Shown here one piece after another: positions 45,204-54,759 of a DNA stretch of 64,000 nucleotides. The number at the start of each line of letters is the position of its first letter. Positions within the stretch are counted from its first letter, which is position 1. The position numbers and the translations under genes were made by a program. The notes under the pieces are model-generated. The model worked only from the letters and a program-made list of their open reading frames with translations, was not told the origin of the DNA and did no database searches. Origin of the DNA: Ruegeria atlantica (GTDB lineage: Bacteria; Pseudomonadota; Alphaproteobacteria; Rhodobacterales; Rhodobacteraceae); assembly GCF_001458195.1 (NCBI RefSeq), contig NZ_CYPU01000039.1, positions 310,093 through 374,092 of the forward strand, in the 5' to 3' direction.

Positions 45204-46949
45204 TCAGTCGCGCTGTCCAGCGAACCTGGATTGCCACTCTTCGCGCTGTTCGTCCGTGATCTTGGCGAACAGAACGTCCGGCACCGTGAACGTGTGACCG
45301 GAGGGCAGGGCGCCCATTGCGGCCGCAACATCGTCGGGCCAACTGGTGTCCAACGTGTTCATTGCACTCAGCATCTTGGCTGAAGCTTCAGGGATGAACG
45401 GTGCGCTGAGTACGGCGTAGAGGCGGATCAGGTTCAGGCCCAGACGCACCTGAGCGGCGGCCTGTTCAGGGTCTTCCTTGAAGGTCGACCACGGGGCGGC
45501 ATCCTGCAGGTACTCGTTGCCCGCAACCCAGATCGCACGCAATTCCTGCGCGGATTTGCGAACCTCCATCGCCTCCATATGCCCTTCATAGGCGCGGACT
45601 CGTTTGGTCAGCTCATCAATCAGCGCCTGTTCGCGGTCGCCATAAGCGCCGCCTTCAGGAACTGCCTCACCAAACTTAGAGCGGCAGAACTTGGTGATGC
45701 GGCTGACAAAGTTACCCAGAACATCCGCGAGGTCCTTGTTCACAGACTGCTGGAAGTTCTCCCATGTGAATTCGCTGTCGCTGCTTTCTGGTGCATGGCT
45801 CAGCAGCCACCAGCGCCAATAATCGGCTGGCAGGATTTCCAGCGCCTGATCCATGAACACACCACGGCCCTGACTGGTCGAGAACTGACCGCCATCGTAG
45901 TTCAGGTAGTTGAACGACTTGATGTAATCGACAAGCTTCCAACGTTCGGATGACCCAGATTCTTCGTTGTACGTATTGGTGCCCAAAATTGTTGCTGGGA
46001 AGGAAAGGGTGTGGAAGGGCACATTGTCCTTGCCCATGAACTGGACATAACGGACATCATCCGCTCCTTTGTCGGTGCGCCACCAGCGCTCCCAGTCGGC
46101 GTCGGTCCTGCCGTTGGCATCCGCCCATTCCTTTGCGCAGGCGATGTATTCGATCGGCGCGTCGAACCAGACGTAAAAAACTTTGCCTTCCATCCCCGGC
46201 CAGTCCTGATCGCCCTTTTTGACGGGCACACCCCAGTCCAGATCGCGGGTGATGCCGCGGTCTTGCAAGCCGTCGCCGTCATGCAGCCATTTCTTAGCAA
46301 TCGAGGTTGTCAGGATTGGCCAATCGTTCTTGCTGTCGATCCACGCGTCCAGCTGATCTTTCATCGCTGATTGACGCAGGTACAGGTGTTTGGTCTCGCG
46401 CACCTCCAGATCAGTTGAACCGGAAATGGCTGAGCGCGGCTCGATCAGGTCGGTCGGATCCAACTGCTTGGTGCAGTTTTCACACTGGTCGCCTCGCGCG
46501 CGCTCATAACCGCAATTGGGGCAGGTGCCTTCGATATAGCGGTCAGGAAGAAAGCGGCCATCGGCGTTGGAATAGACCTGTTTTTCGCTGACTTCGCGGA
46601 TCAGCCCTGCATCGTCCAGCTTCCCGGCAAAATGCTGGGTCAGCGTCTTGTTCTGCTCACTGGACGAACGGCCAAAATGATCAAAGCTCATACCAAAACG
46701 CTTGGCGATGTCGGCCTGAACCTCGTACATATCTGCGCAGTATTCAGCCACCGGCTTGCCCGCTTTCGCTGCGGCCAGCTCGGCAGGTGTGCCGTGTTCG
46801 TCCGTGGCGCACAGGAACATGACCTCGTTACCCCGGCCACGCAGGTAGCGTGCGTACAGATCAGCCGGCAATTGCGAGCCGATCAGGTTACCGAGGTGCT
46901 TGATCCCGTTGATGTAAGGGATCGCTGAGGTGATGAGAATCCGAGCCAT
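45204..46949 (-). CDS. metG: Methionine--tRNA ligase
   Basis: A 581-residue class I synthetase. The HIGH-type motif appears as GIKHLGN near residue 15. The zinc knob has a single Cys4 set (CPNC and CENC). The signature KMSKS loop is altered: the matching segment reads [11 protein letters not shown], so the first and fourth lysines are replaced. The anticodon-binding domain follows and there is no C-terminal EMAP extension. The loop change is shared by some other bacterial MetRS, so this need not mean loss of activity. Single gene, transcribed leftward. Confidence 0.95.
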   Translation of the reverse strand: MARILITSAIPYINGIKHLGNLIGSQLPADLYARYLRGRGNEVMFLCATDEHGTPAELAAAKAGKPVAEYCADMYEVQADIAKRFGMSFDHFGRSSSEQNKTLTQHFAGKLDDAGLIREVSEKQVYSNADGRFLPDRYIEGTCPNCGYERARGDQCENCTKQLDPTDLIEPRSAISGSTDLEVRETKHLYLRQSAMKDQLDAWIDSKNDWPILTTSIAKKWLHDGDGLQDRGITRDLDWGVPVKKGDQDWPGMEGKVFYVWFDAPIEYIACAKEWADANGRTDADWERWWRTDKGADDVRYVQFMGKDNVPFHTLSFPATILGTNTYNEESGSSERWKLVDYIKSFNYLNYDGGQFSTSQGRGVFMDQALEILPADYWRWWLLSHAPESSDSEFTWENFQQSVNKDLADVLGNFVSRITKFCRSKFGEAVPEGGAYGDREQALIDELTKRVRAYEGHMEAMEVRKSAQELRAIWVAGNEYLQDAAPWSTFKEDPEQAAAQVRLGLNLIRLYAVLSAPFIPEASAKMLSAMNTLDTSWPDDVAAAMGALPSGHTFTVPDVLFAKITDEQREEWQSRFAGQRD

Positions 46950-47205
46950 GTTCCGTTTCCGCGTAACTGTCTGCGCGCCCGTCTACATTATGTAACCGGC
47001 CAGCAAAACCCCGGCTTTGGTTCGGACGTCATTTTAGGCACGGGTCGCCGGGAAAATCGGCCTGAACTGCAACCTAGGATTGCATTGTATTCACCGCATT
47101 CAATACCTCAGAGTTGTAAATTAGAATCACAAACTCTTTAATTTTCTCAATGACTTCTCATCTATCATGTATACCACAGTATACAATAATGAGGGCAAAC
47201 AACTG
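46950..47205. promoter_or_regulatory. metG / yqiJ-flotillin control region with palindromic site
   Basis: A 256-bp gap between divergent genes, AT-rich in 47080-47200. At 47168-47185 lies TGTATAC-CACA-GTATACA, a perfect 7-bp inverted repeat with a 4-base spacer about 20 bp before the first codon of the YqiJ-like gene. It is a strong operator candidate for a dimeric regulator. An imperfect AT-rich stem at about 47110-47135 was not interpreted. Confidence 0.6.
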
Positions 47206-47922
47206 ATGTTTGACTTTCTGCTTGAGGGTGCATTTGCGCCCTTCACTTTGGCGCTTGCGCTTCTGTTCGGCCTGCTTGTGCTGGAACTGATCGCATTGGT
47301 CCTGGGTGGAAGCCTTATGGCGGGTGAGGGCGATGTCGATCTGGATGTTGTGGATGCCCCCGATCTGGATGTCGGTGATTTCGGTCTGGATATTGATGCC
47401 GACATGGATCTGGGCGATTTCGAATTGGCCGAGATCGAGGCAGACGCGCCGGGCGCGGTCTCTGCGGGACCTTTGGCGTGGCTGGGGATCGGCAAAGTGC
47501 CGTTCATGATTTGGCTGGTGGTTCTGCTGGCAGGCTTCGGCTTGTCCGGTATGGGCCTGCAACTGACGCTGCGCGACCTGCTGGGCTTTGACCTTCCGCC
47601 TTGGATGGCTGCGATTCCCGCCGGTGCCTTTGGCCTGTGGTTTGCACGTGGCTTTGGCGGCATCTTTGCTCGTCTGCTGCCCAAGACCGAGACCGAGGCG
47701 ATGTCGGAACGCCTGCTTGCCCATCGCCGTGGCGTGATCACCCAAGGCACCGCTTCGCGCGGACGCCCCGCCGAGGTGCGCGTCATGGATCGGTTTGGCA
47801 ATACCCACTACCTGCGCGCCGAGCCGTTGCAGGACAAAGACACGCTTGAGCAGGGCACCGATGTGCTTGTGCTGCGCGACCGACGGCGCGACCGGTTCGT
47901 TCTGGTCGGCATGTCTGAATAA
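47206..47922 (+). CDS. YqiJ-like OB-fold membrane protein
   Basis: A 238-residue protein. Two or three N-terminal membrane helices (MFDFLLEG... region and about 100-150) are separated by an Asp-rich acidic loop of about 55 residues with repeating D-x-D-x-x-D units. The C-terminal domain (about 165-238) is an NfeD-like OB fold, with RRGVITQGTASRGRPAEVRVMDRFGNTHYL. Such proteins pair with flotillin. It is 34 bp before the flotillin gene. The start was set at 47206, with GAGG about 10 bases upstream; the longer frame from 47167 lies over the operator. Confidence 0.85.
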   Translation: MFDFLLEGAFAPFTLALALLFGLLVLELIALVLGGSLMAGEGDVDLDVVDAPDLDVGDFGLDIDADMDLGDFELAEIEADAPGAVSAGPLAWLGIGKVPFMIWLVVLLAGFGLSGMGLQLTLRDLLGFDLPPWMAAIPAGAFGLWFARGFGGIFARLLPKTETEAMSERLLAHRRGVITQGTASRGRPAEVRVMDRFGNTHYLRAEPLQDKDTLEQGTDVLVLRDRRRDRFVLVGMSE

Positions 47923-47956
47923 CCAAAATTTCTAACCCCATCACGGAGGATTTTGC

Positions 47957-49627
47957 ATGGAACTTACATTCCTAGCCGTCATAGTTGTGACCATTCTGGC
48001 AGTAGTTTTGTTTATCGGCCTTGTGCTTGGCCGTCTTTACCGCCGCGCGACCCGAGAGATCAGTCTGGTGAAAACCGGTGCTGGCGGTAAGAAAGTCATC
48101 ATGGATGGTGGCGTCATCGTCGTGCCGTTGCTGCACGAAGTCAGCCCCGTCAACATGAAAACCCTGCGTCTTGAGGTTCAGCGCAGCGGTGAGGCCGCTC
48201 TGATCACCAAGGACCGGATGCGCGTGGACGTGGGCGTCGAGTTCTACGTCTCGGTCATGGCGACAGAAGAGGGCATAGCACGTGCTGCACAAACCCTTGG
48301 CGACCGTACATTCGACGTCGAACAGCTGCGGGAAATGATCGAAGGCAAATTGATCGACGGTCTGCGCGCTGTTGCGGCCCAGATGACGATGGACGGTCTG
48401 CATGAAAACCGCGCTGACTTTGTGCAAGAAGTGCAGAATTCGGTATCCGAGGATCTGTTGAAAAACGGACTGTCCTTGGAATCCGTTTCGTTGACCGCGT
48501 TGGACCAGACGCCGTTTGAGGCTCTGGACGAAAACAACGCGTTTAACGCTGTGGGTATGCGCAAGCTGGCTGAGGTCATTGCGACCTCAAAGAAAGAGCG
48601 TGCGCAGATTGATGCGGATGCCGAGGTCGAAGTGCGCCGTGCCGCGATGGAAGCTCAGCGTCAGAAGCTGTTGATCGAAAAGGACGAAGAGCAGGCGCGC
48701 ATCGAGCAGACGCAGCAGATCGAAACGCTGCGCGTGGCGCAAGAGGCCGAGGTTGCAGCCCGGACCGAAGACTCGGAACGCGACACGGAACGCGCACGGA
48801 TCGGCCGTGAAGAAGCCATTCGCGCCGCAGACATTGAGCGTGAGCGTAAAATCCGCGAGGCCGAAATCTCGAAAGAACGTGAACTGGAAGTGGCTGAGCG
48901 GGAACGCCAGATCATCATCGCGCAGAAATCCGAAGAGGAAAGCCGCGCGCGTGCATCTGCCGATCTTGCCCGCGCCGAAGCGACCAAGGCGACCGAGGCA
49001 GTGGCGACCGCTCAGAAGGTGGCCGAGGCCGAGCGTATCAAGCAGATCGCACTGATCGAAGCCACACGTGAGGCCGAGCGTCAGGCAACCGCGATCCGAC
49101 TGGCTGCGCAAGCTGACAAAGAGGCCGCTGCTGACCGCGCCGAAGCCCGCCGTGAAGAGGCGCAGGCCGAAGCGGACGCTCTGAACATCCGCGCTGAGGC
49201 CAAGAAGAACGACATGCTGGCCGAAGCTGAAGGTAAGCGTGCGATCGTCGAAGCAGACAACGTGCTGTCAGTGGATCAGATCCGCATGAAGGTTGATCTG
49301 GCGCGGATCGAAACCATGCCGTCGATCATCGCGGAGATGGTCAAACCGGCTGAGAAGATCGACTCGATCAAGATCCACCAAGTCGGCGGTATCGGTGGCA
49401 CCAATGGCGGCGGCGCATCGAACGGTGACAAGCCGGCCGTCAATCAGGCTCTGGACTCGATTATGGGTATGGCCGTGCAGATGCCGGCGCTCAAGAAACT
49501 GGGTGAAGAACTGGGCCTGTCGATGGAAAACGGCGTCGGGGGTGTCGTCAACGGTGCGCTTGAATCGACGGTTGGACCTGCCGAAGAAGGCGGCGTGATC
49601 GAAGAAGGATCGCGGACAGAACACTAA
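47957..49627 (+). CDS. Flotillin family protein (YqiK-like)
   Basis: A 556-residue protein. One N-terminal membrane helix (about 5-27) leads to a PHB/SPFH domain (about 60-250), then a long Glu/Ala/Arg-rich coiled coil (about 260-440) and a Gly-rich tail. The GGKKVIMDGGVIVVPLLHEVSPVNMKTL segment is a flotillin signature. GGAGGA is 8 bases before the ATG. With the YqiJ-like protein it would form membrane microdomains or cage-like assemblies. Confidence 0.92.
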   Translation: MELTFLAVIVVTILAVVLFIGLVLGRLYRRATREISLVKTGAGGKKVIMDGGVIVVPLLHEVSPVNMKTLRLEVQRSGEAALITKDRMRVDVGVEFYVSVMATEEGIARAAQTLGDRTFDVEQLREMIEGKLIDGLRAVAAQMTMDGLHENRADFVQEVQNSVSEDLLKNGLSLESVSLTALDQTPFEALDENNAFNAVGMRKLAEVIATSKKERAQIDADAEVEVRRAAMEAQRQKLLIEKDEEQARIEQTQQIETLRVAQEAEVAARTEDSERDTERARIGREEAIRAADIERERKIREAEISKERELEVAERERQIIIAQKSEEESRARASADLARAEATKATEAVATAQKVAEAERIKQIALIEATREAERQATAIRLAAQADKEAAADRAEARREEAQAEADALNIRAEAKKNDMLAEAEGKRAIVEADNVLSVDQIRMKVDLARIETMPSIIAEMVKPAEKIDSIKIHQVGGIGGTNGGGASNGDKPAVNQALDSIMGMAVQMPALKKLGEELGLSMENGVGGVVNGALESTVGPAEEGGVIEEGSRTEH

Positions 49628-49633
49628 TCGAAA

Positions 49634-49661
49634 GGGGGCGGGGTTTTCCCGGCCCTTTTTT
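49634..49661. terminator. Terminator between flotillin and MFS genes
   Basis: A GC-rich stem (GGGGCGGG paired with CCCGGCCC, one mismatch) followed by TTTTTT on the plus strand. It ends over the stop codon of the convergent MFS gene, so it serves mainly the flotillin operon. Confidence 0.8.
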
Positions 49662-50883
49662 ATTGCCTTTCACGCGACCGTTTCAGCAAACGACCAATCG
49701 TGAACGACGTGCGTGGCGCGTAGACATAGTTGGTCCGCTCTTCCGGTGTTGGGCGTGAGCGCATTCGGGCCAGGCCAAAGATGATTAGGAAAACATGGCC
49801 GACCGCCACAAATGCAAACAGGGCTCCGGGTCCGAACTGCTGAATCAATGTCGATGAGATATAGGGTGAGGCTATCGCACCCAAAGCGAACCAGAACATG
49901 AGTGCCGCAGATAGCTCGACCCGTTCTTCTGCCGTTGCAAAGTCGTTTGCATGAGCAGAAGAGACCGAGAAGATCGGGAAGGTTGTTAGGCCAAAGAAAA
50001 CAGCGGCCAGCATGACGCCTACCGTTCCTGTTCCGCTGGCCGCCATTGTGACACCGCTGCTGACAACCGCAGCAACGGACAGCCAGATCAGCACCCAACG
50101 CCTGTCATATTTGTCGGCCAGCCAGCCAACCGGGTACTGCGCCAGTGCACCACCCAAAACAAAGGATGCCAGGAAGAATGCGATTTGGTCCACGTCCAGC
50201 CCAACTTCCTGACCGTAAACCGGACCAACCATACGAAACGACGCAGAGCTGAGTGCGGCAACGATCACACCTGCAACGGCCAAGGGTGAGCTGCGCCAGG
50301 CCAGTTTGGGTCTCAACCGAGGGGCGTCGGGTGTTTTTGGCTGGCTTGCGCGGGTCAACGTCAACGGCAGCAGGGATGCGCAGCACAGGATCGCCAGCAA
50401 GTTGTAGGACACGTATGACGCTGGCGGCAAAACCGCGATGATCAACTGTGCGCACAGAGACGCGCCCATATCCGCAATGCGATAGGTCCCCATGGCGCGG
50501 CCGCGCGTTTCGTTTGTGACTTTAGCGTTCAGCCATGCTTCGATCACCGTATAGGCCCCGGCGACACAGGTTCCGGAAGCGACCCGAAGGGCTGCCCAGA
50601 TGTACGGGTTTTCGGTCAACGTATGCCCGATAAGACCCATAGCACCCAAGGCCGTACAGACTGCGAAGGCCCGCGAATGACCGACGCTGCCCATTAGGCG
50701 CGGGGCCCACCAGCAGCCAATGAAGAAGCCAAGAAAGTGCGCCGAACCCAACATACCGATTTGTCCGGTCGTGAACCCAAGCGTGATGCCCGAGATCGCA
50801 TCCAAAGGACCAACGCCGCCCGTCGAGAGCTGCAGAAGAATGACAGAAAGAAACAGGGCGGCAAAAGAAATGATCGTGCGCAT
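49660..50883 (-). CDS. MFS transporter (YcaD-like group)
   Basis: A 407-residue protein with 12 predicted helices. It has a short N-terminal cytoplasmic end, SAHFLGFFIGCWWAPRLMGSVGHSRAF and the second-half QYPVGWLADKYDRRW loop, the conserved MFS loop 2-3 motif. The overall pattern recalls the YcaD/sugar-type MFS group. The substrate is not predictable. It is convergent with the flotillin operon. Confidence 0.85.
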   Translation of the reverse strand: MRTIISFAALFLSVILLQLSTGGVGPLDAISGITLGFTTGQIGMLGSAHFLGFFIGCWWAPRLMGSVGHSRAFAVCTALGAMGLIGHTLTENPYIWAALRVASGTCVAGAYTVIEAWLNAKVTNETRGRAMGTYRIADMGASLCAQLIIAVLPPASYVSYNLLAILCCASLLPLTLTRASQPKTPDAPRLRPKLAWRSSPLAVAGVIVAALSSASFRMVGPVYGQEVGLDVDQIAFFLASFVLGGALAQYPVGWLADKYDRRWVLIWLSVAAVVSSGVTMAASGTGTVGVMLAAVFFGLTTFPIFSVSSAHANDFATAEERVELSAALMFWFALGAIASPYISSTLIQQFGPGALFAFVAVGHVFLIIFGLARMRSRPTPEERTNYVYAPRTSFTIGRLLKRSRERQ

Positions 50884-50963
50884 AGTGCGCCCAGCATTAC
50901 CGCATCAGCGGGCGTTGCGTGTGATAATTCGACCTCTGCGCGTCGTTTTTTGTCCTTTGGGTG

Positions 50964-51560
50964 TCAGGCCTTGCGGGTCAACTCGGCCCGGATGTTCAAA
51001 GACACGGTATCGGCGACCAGATCGGGATAGCCAGAGGCGCCGAAGTTATGGCGGTTCAACGCGCCCGACAGTCGAATTGACAATGCGTTCAGGTCATCAG
51101 CCTCGGTTCCGGGTTCGCGGTACAGATTGGCTTGCAGGGTCACTGGGCGTGTGACCCCACGCACCGTCAGGTCTCCGGTGATGGTTGCGCCTTCGGAAAT
51201 GCGGCCGGTGGGGCCAAGCTGTATCCGGGTGGATTTGAACGTAATGCTCGGAAATTCCTGCGCGTTTAGCACGCTTTTGCTTAGCATCGGGCCGCGGGCA
51301 AAGGGCAACCGGGTGCGGGCCGCGGCTACATTCAGCACGACGGTGACACGGCTATTTTGTAACTGATCCGTGTCGACCCGAATATCTGCCGATTGGATCG
51401 GCATCGTGCCTGACTGCGCAACCCCCGAGAGCATGAAGGAAAAACCGACGGACGTCCCGGCTCGAGACAATTCATATTGGACCAACGCAGCATGAGTGGG
51501 CCGCGCCAACGGAATACTCGCCAGACCCGCAATCAGAAAGCGCCGCGTCAATGATCTCAT
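50964..51560 (-). CDS. YceI-family periplasmic lipid-binding protein
   Basis: A 198-residue exported protein. The Tat-like signal RRFLIAGLASIPLA ends near residue 24. The YceI beta-barrel shows VGFSFMLSGVAQSG, LNAQEFPSITFKSTRIQ and LTVRGVTRPVTL. Family members bind isoprenoid chains. The start at 51560 has GAGG seven bases before it and overlaps the MFS gene stop (ATGA). Its relation to the MFS is not clear. Confidence 0.88.
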   Translation of the reverse strand: MRSLTRRFLIAGLASIPLARPTHAALVQYELSRAGTSVGFSFMLSGVAQSGTMPIQSADIRVDTDQLQNSRVTVVLNVAAARTRLPFARGPMLSKSVLNAQEFPSITFKSTRIQLGPTGRISEGATITGDLTVRGVTRPVTLQANLYREPGTEADDLNALSIRLSGALNRHNFGASGYPDLVADTVSLNIRAELTRKA

Positions 51561-52771
51561 GCCAAAACCTCTTGTCTGCGGGGGCGCGAGCGGCTGAGAA
51601 GAAACAGCAGAATTCCGATGTTCAGGCCGTTCCATAGAATGCCGTTCACGAAGGCTAGCTGGTAATTGCCGGTCACATCGTAAATCCAGCCGGACATCCA
51701 TCCCCCCAGCGCCATGCCCATGATCGTCATCATCATGACAAACCCCACACGCGCGCCGGCCTCTTGCGGGGGCATATATTCGCGTACCACAAGCGCATAG
51801 CCGGGAACGATGCCGCCTTGTGACAGGCCAAAAAGCAGGCTGATCAGGTAGAGTGAGACCATCCCGTCATAGGGCAAGAACAGGAAAAGTGCGAGGCATT
51901 GCAAGACCGAGCCGATCAGAACCGTCAGAACGCCGCCAAGTTGATCGGCGACCATGCCCGATATTACTCGGCTGATCACACCTCCGAACAGCATCAGGGA
52001 CAACATCTCGGCGCCGACTGTGGGTCCGTAACCCAGCCCGACGCAATAGGACACGATATGCACCTGAGGCATCGACATCGCGACACAGCACGAAACACCG
52101 GCCAGACCGAGGATGTATTGAAGTGCCCGGGGGGAAATGCCAACGCTGCGCGCCTTGATTTGTGCGGCAGATGCTGCGGTACTGTGCGCCTCGGCCGGGA
52201 CCTGTCGACGCAACAGTAGGGACAGGGGGATAACGACCAGCAGCGTTATAACAGCCAGCGTCAGGTAAACCTGCTGCCAGCCGTCGCGCGCAAGTATTCC
52301 AGACAGCAATGTCGGCCAGATAGCCCCGGATAGGTAGTTTCCGCTTGCCACCAGACCCACAGCGATCCCGCGGCGTTTCATGAACCAGTGCGAGATGTCG
52401 GCGATCAATGGTCCAAAGCCGATGGATGCCCCGAGGCCCAACAGAAGATGTGCGACGGACAACATCACAATGTTTGGCGCCAGTGTCGCCAGCAGATAGC
52501 TGGTGGCGCTGAGGATTGCGGCCCCGATCAGGGCTTTGGTCACGCCCAGCCGATCCACCAATTGCCCCATCCAAAAATTGCCAAGGGCGAACCCGATCAT
52601 GGCCAATGTGTAGGGCATCGCGGCCTCGGCGCGTCCGGCGTTGAATTGGGTTTCGATGGCGGGCATCACAACGATGACGGCCCACATTCCCACATTTGCC
52701 ACGGTTGCGATGATCAAAGTGATCGCAAGTCGCAGCCAGGAGTATCGGCTATCGTGGATCGCGTGGCTCAT
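51557..52771 (-). CDS. MFS transporter (OFA-like)
   Basis: A 404-residue protein, 12 helices. The loop 2-3 region reads GQLVDRLGVTKAL. GASIGFGPLIADISHWFMKRRGIAVGLVASG and the 200-residue halves suit the monocarboxylate/oxalate-formate-type MFS branch. It is the upstream partner of the YceI gene with a 4-bp overlap. Confidence 0.85.
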   Translation of the reverse strand: MSHAIHDSRYSWLRLAITLIIATVANVGMWAVIVVMPAIETQFNAGRAEAAMPYTLAMIGFALGNFWMGQLVDRLGVTKALIGAAILSATSYLLATLAPNIVMLSVAHLLLGLGASIGFGPLIADISHWFMKRRGIAVGLVASGNYLSGAIWPTLLSGILARDGWQQVYLTLAVITLLVVIPLSLLLRRQVPAEAHSTAASAAQIKARSVGISPRALQYILGLAGVSCCVAMSMPQVHIVSYCVGLGYGPTVGAEMLSLMLFGGVISRVISGMVADQLGGVLTVLIGSVLQCLALFLFLPYDGMVSLYLISLLFGLSQGGIVPGYALVVREYMPPQEAGARVGFVMMMTIMGMALGGWMSGWIYDVTGNYQLAFVNGILWNGLNIGILLFLLSRSRPRRQEVLA

Positions 52772-52833
52772 CCCGAAACGCTAGGGCTCGGCCTGTGCTT
52801 TGGCCAGTCACAAACCCCGTGAGGGGCGCGTGA

Positions 52834-53454
52834 TCACACGGGTGTGTCTTCTGTGGCGATCTGTTGCAGGTGCAGACCGGCGCGCGGTTTGGTCTGCGTG
52901 GCATGCCAGCTGACCGGGGGCAGGGCGCGGGCGCGGCGGCGGGTCAGGGTCCAGCGTCGGGCCTCTGCCTGATGGTCTGCGGCCATGTGCCAGCGCGTCT
53001 CTACCCCCTGTGCACCACCGTCACCAGGGGTCAGCAGCATCCCCAGCGGGGCACGCCCCATCGCACCACCCTGTTCTGCGGCCAGATGCATGCGCCGCAC
53101 TGGCGTCAGCCCCGGCGCGCCCGGCAGATCACCGACAACCAAAGGCATGGCCGCGCTGCGCAGCGCCTCTTCTACGCACCACAGCAGGTCTTCGGGCCGG
53201 GTCGGGCGCACAAAGATGAACCGGGCGGGATCGGCAAAGGCCATCATGCCATCGGGGTTAAGCTGGCCGGGCTCCCATGCGGGCGCGATCCACAGCACCG
53301 GCCCCTGCATCTGCCCCGCCAGCCACATGGCAAAGCTGCGCCGGGCGAGGCCGCAGGCCTCGTGCACGCGGGCCAGTTGCAGTCTGATCTGCGGATGAAG
53401 ATCTATCCCCGGCACGTCACGCGCGGATTTACGGCCAAGAAGATGTGTAGACAT
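52834..53454 (-). CDS. imuA: ImuA-like RecA-fold protein, orphan
   Basis: A 206-residue, GC-rich gene. The product has features of ImuA, the partner of ImuB and DnaE2 in mutagenic repair: the RFIFVRPTRPEDLLWCVEEALRS region, ARRWTLTRRRARALPPVSWHA near the C-terminus, and RRSFAMWLAG with no intact Walker A (typical of ImuA). No imuB or dnaE2 gene is nearby. A GTTC-N7-GTTC sequence 17 bp before its start is a match to the alphaproteobacterial LexA box, supporting damage control. A different RecA-like function cannot be excluded. Confidence 0.72.
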   Translation of the reverse strand: MSTHLLGRKSARDVPGIDLHPQIRLQLARVHEACGLARRSFAMWLAGQMQGPVLWIAPAWEPGQLNPDGMMAFADPARFIFVRPTRPEDLLWCVEEALRSAAMPLVVGDLPGAPGLTPVRRMHLAAEQGGAMGRAPLGMLLTPGDGGAQGVETRWHMAADHQAEARRWTLTRRRARALPPVSWHATQTKPRAGLHLQQIATEDTPV

Positions 53455-53470
53455 GCCGTCAGATTAACAT

Positions 53471-53485
53471 GTTCTTATTTTGTTC
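53471..53485 (-). promoter_or_regulatory. LexA (SOS) box, GTTC-N7-GTTC
   Basis: GTTC, seven bases (TTATTTT), GTTC at 53471-53485. This is exactly the direct-repeat consensus of alphaproteobacterial LexA. It is 17 bp upstream of the ImuA-like gene start. The neighbouring protease gene ends 30 bp away, so the box is placed for the ImuA-like gene. Confidence 0.82.
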
Positions 53486-53514
53486 TCAATTGCGGAATTG
53501 CGGCAACGGACGCC

Positions 53515-54096
53515 TTAACGCGACAAAAGCAGGCGGCCATTGGCGAACTGGATATTTGAAAACCGATGCAGGTAATCCATACCCAGCAAGGATTTGTCCA
53601 ATTCCCCTTCATTCACCCAGGCCGAGATATTCTGGTCCGTGATTGGCCCCAATGCCAGCGTGTCCAGACGCACCGGCGCGGTCCGCACAACGCCATTGGC
53701 CGTGTTTGCCCGGCCGAAATAATTCAACTGATCGGGATCAATCCCAACACGTTCGGCATCCCGCGAGCTTAAAACAATCTGGCTTGCGCCAGTGTCCACC
53801 AGAAAGGTGATCGGTTCTCCGTTCACATCAATGGGTAGGTAATAGTGTCCGTCGGAGGCGCGCGGAACCTCTATGGCCTGGCCGGTGACAGTCATTTGCG
53901 GGGCAGGGCCAACAGTGGTGCGGATGTCTTCCCACAGGCCGACAACGGCAATGACACCGATAAAGATAAAGACCCACGCCAAAGCCTGCTGCAGCGTTTT
54001 GTTCAGAGACTGGCGGTTTTGCGCGACAAACCACGCCACAACGGCCGTACCAAGCACGGCCAGATATACCAAACGTCCAATGTTGTCGCCGTCCAT
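53515..54096 (-). CDS. Clan AA aspartic protease, TIGR02281 type
   Basis: A 193-residue membrane-anchored protein with two helices (about 8-25 and 38-58) and a retropepsin-like domain carrying FLVDTGASQIVLS, where D-T-G holds the catalytic aspartate; the enzyme should dimerise. LGMDYLHRFSNIQFANGRLLL closes the domain. The start at 54096 has GGAG four bases before it. It is last in the operon with MarC, ACT and ABC-F. Confidence 0.9.
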   Translation of the reverse strand: MDGDNIGRLVYLAVLGTAVVAWFVAQNRQSLNKTLQQALAWVFIFIGVIAVVGLWEDIRTTVGPAPQMTVTGQAIEVPRASDGHYYLPIDVNGEPITFLVDTGASQIVLSSRDAERVGIDPDQLNYFGRANTANGVVRTAPVRLDTLALGPITDQNISAWVNEGELDKSLLGMDYLHRFSNIQFANGRLLLSR

Positions 54097-54135
54097 AGCG
54101 CTCCTCACCATATTCACTGAAAGATATATGGGGTT

Positions 54136-54759
54136 TTACGACGCAAAACCAAAGGCCTTGAGGCCGTCCAGGATGAATTGAACCGACAACGCCGCCAGCA
54201 GCATCCCCAACAGTCGCGTCAATACGTTCAGGCCGGTTTTGCCCAACAGGCGCGCGATCAGGCCACCGGACAGGAAGAAGGTCAAAACCACGGCCATGAC
54301 GGCCAGCATGACGATACAGGCCTCGACAATGCCAAGAATGCCCGGGTGCTGTCCGGCCAGCAGGATAATCGTCGCAATTGATCCGGGACCGGCGACCAGT
54401 GGAATGGCCAGCGGGAACACGGACGGGTCGTGGTGTTCCTCTTCTTCCTCGACCCGGTCTTCACGGCGTTTGGTGCGGCGTTCGAACAGCATGTCCAGTG
54501 CTGTAAGGAACAACAACGCGCCCCCGGCGACCTTGAAGGCCTCCATCGAGATACCGACAAAACCCAGCACCGCTTCGCCAAAGGCGGCAAAGGCAATGAG
54601 TATACCAGAGGCCACGGCACAGGTGCGATAGGCCGTCCGGCGACGGGCGCGGGCGTCCATGTCCTGAGTTAAAGCCACAAAAATCGGCGCGGTGCCAAAG
54701 GGGTCAATCACCACGAACAGGGTGGTGAAGGCAGTGATGAAAAAGGCGAGGTCGATCAT
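54136..54759 (-). CDS. MarC family membrane protein
   Basis: A 207-residue integral membrane protein with six helices, starting MIDLAFFITAFTTLFVVIDPFGTAPIFVAL and containing PLAIPLVAGPGSIATIILLAG. A charged loop (about 95-115, rich in Arg and Glu) lies between helix 3 and 4. The function of MarC is not established in detail; the NAAT (amino-acid transport) label is by similarity. It overlaps the ACT gene end by 4 bp (ATGA). Confidence 0.9.
   Translation of the reverse strand: MIDLAFFITAFTTLFVVIDPFGTAPIFVALTQDMDARARRRTAYRTCAVASGILIAFAAFGEAVLGFVGISMEAFKVAGGALLFLTALDMLFERRTKRREDRVEEEEEHHDPSVFPLAIPLVAGPGSIATIILLAGQHPGILGIVEACIVMLAVMAVVLTFFLSGGLIARLLGKTGLNVLTRLLGMLLAALSVQFILDGLKAFGFAS

Noticed and set aside
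47105-47140. AT-rich stem followed by TTTAATTTT, a possible small-RNA terminator
   Set aside because: The stem is interrupted and no upstream transcript start or gene could be linked to it.
47127-47808. Two minus-strand open frames of 216-224 codons opposite the YqiJ-like gene
   Set aside because: Basic low-complexity products without motifs; the plus-strand frame has helices, an OB fold and an operon context.
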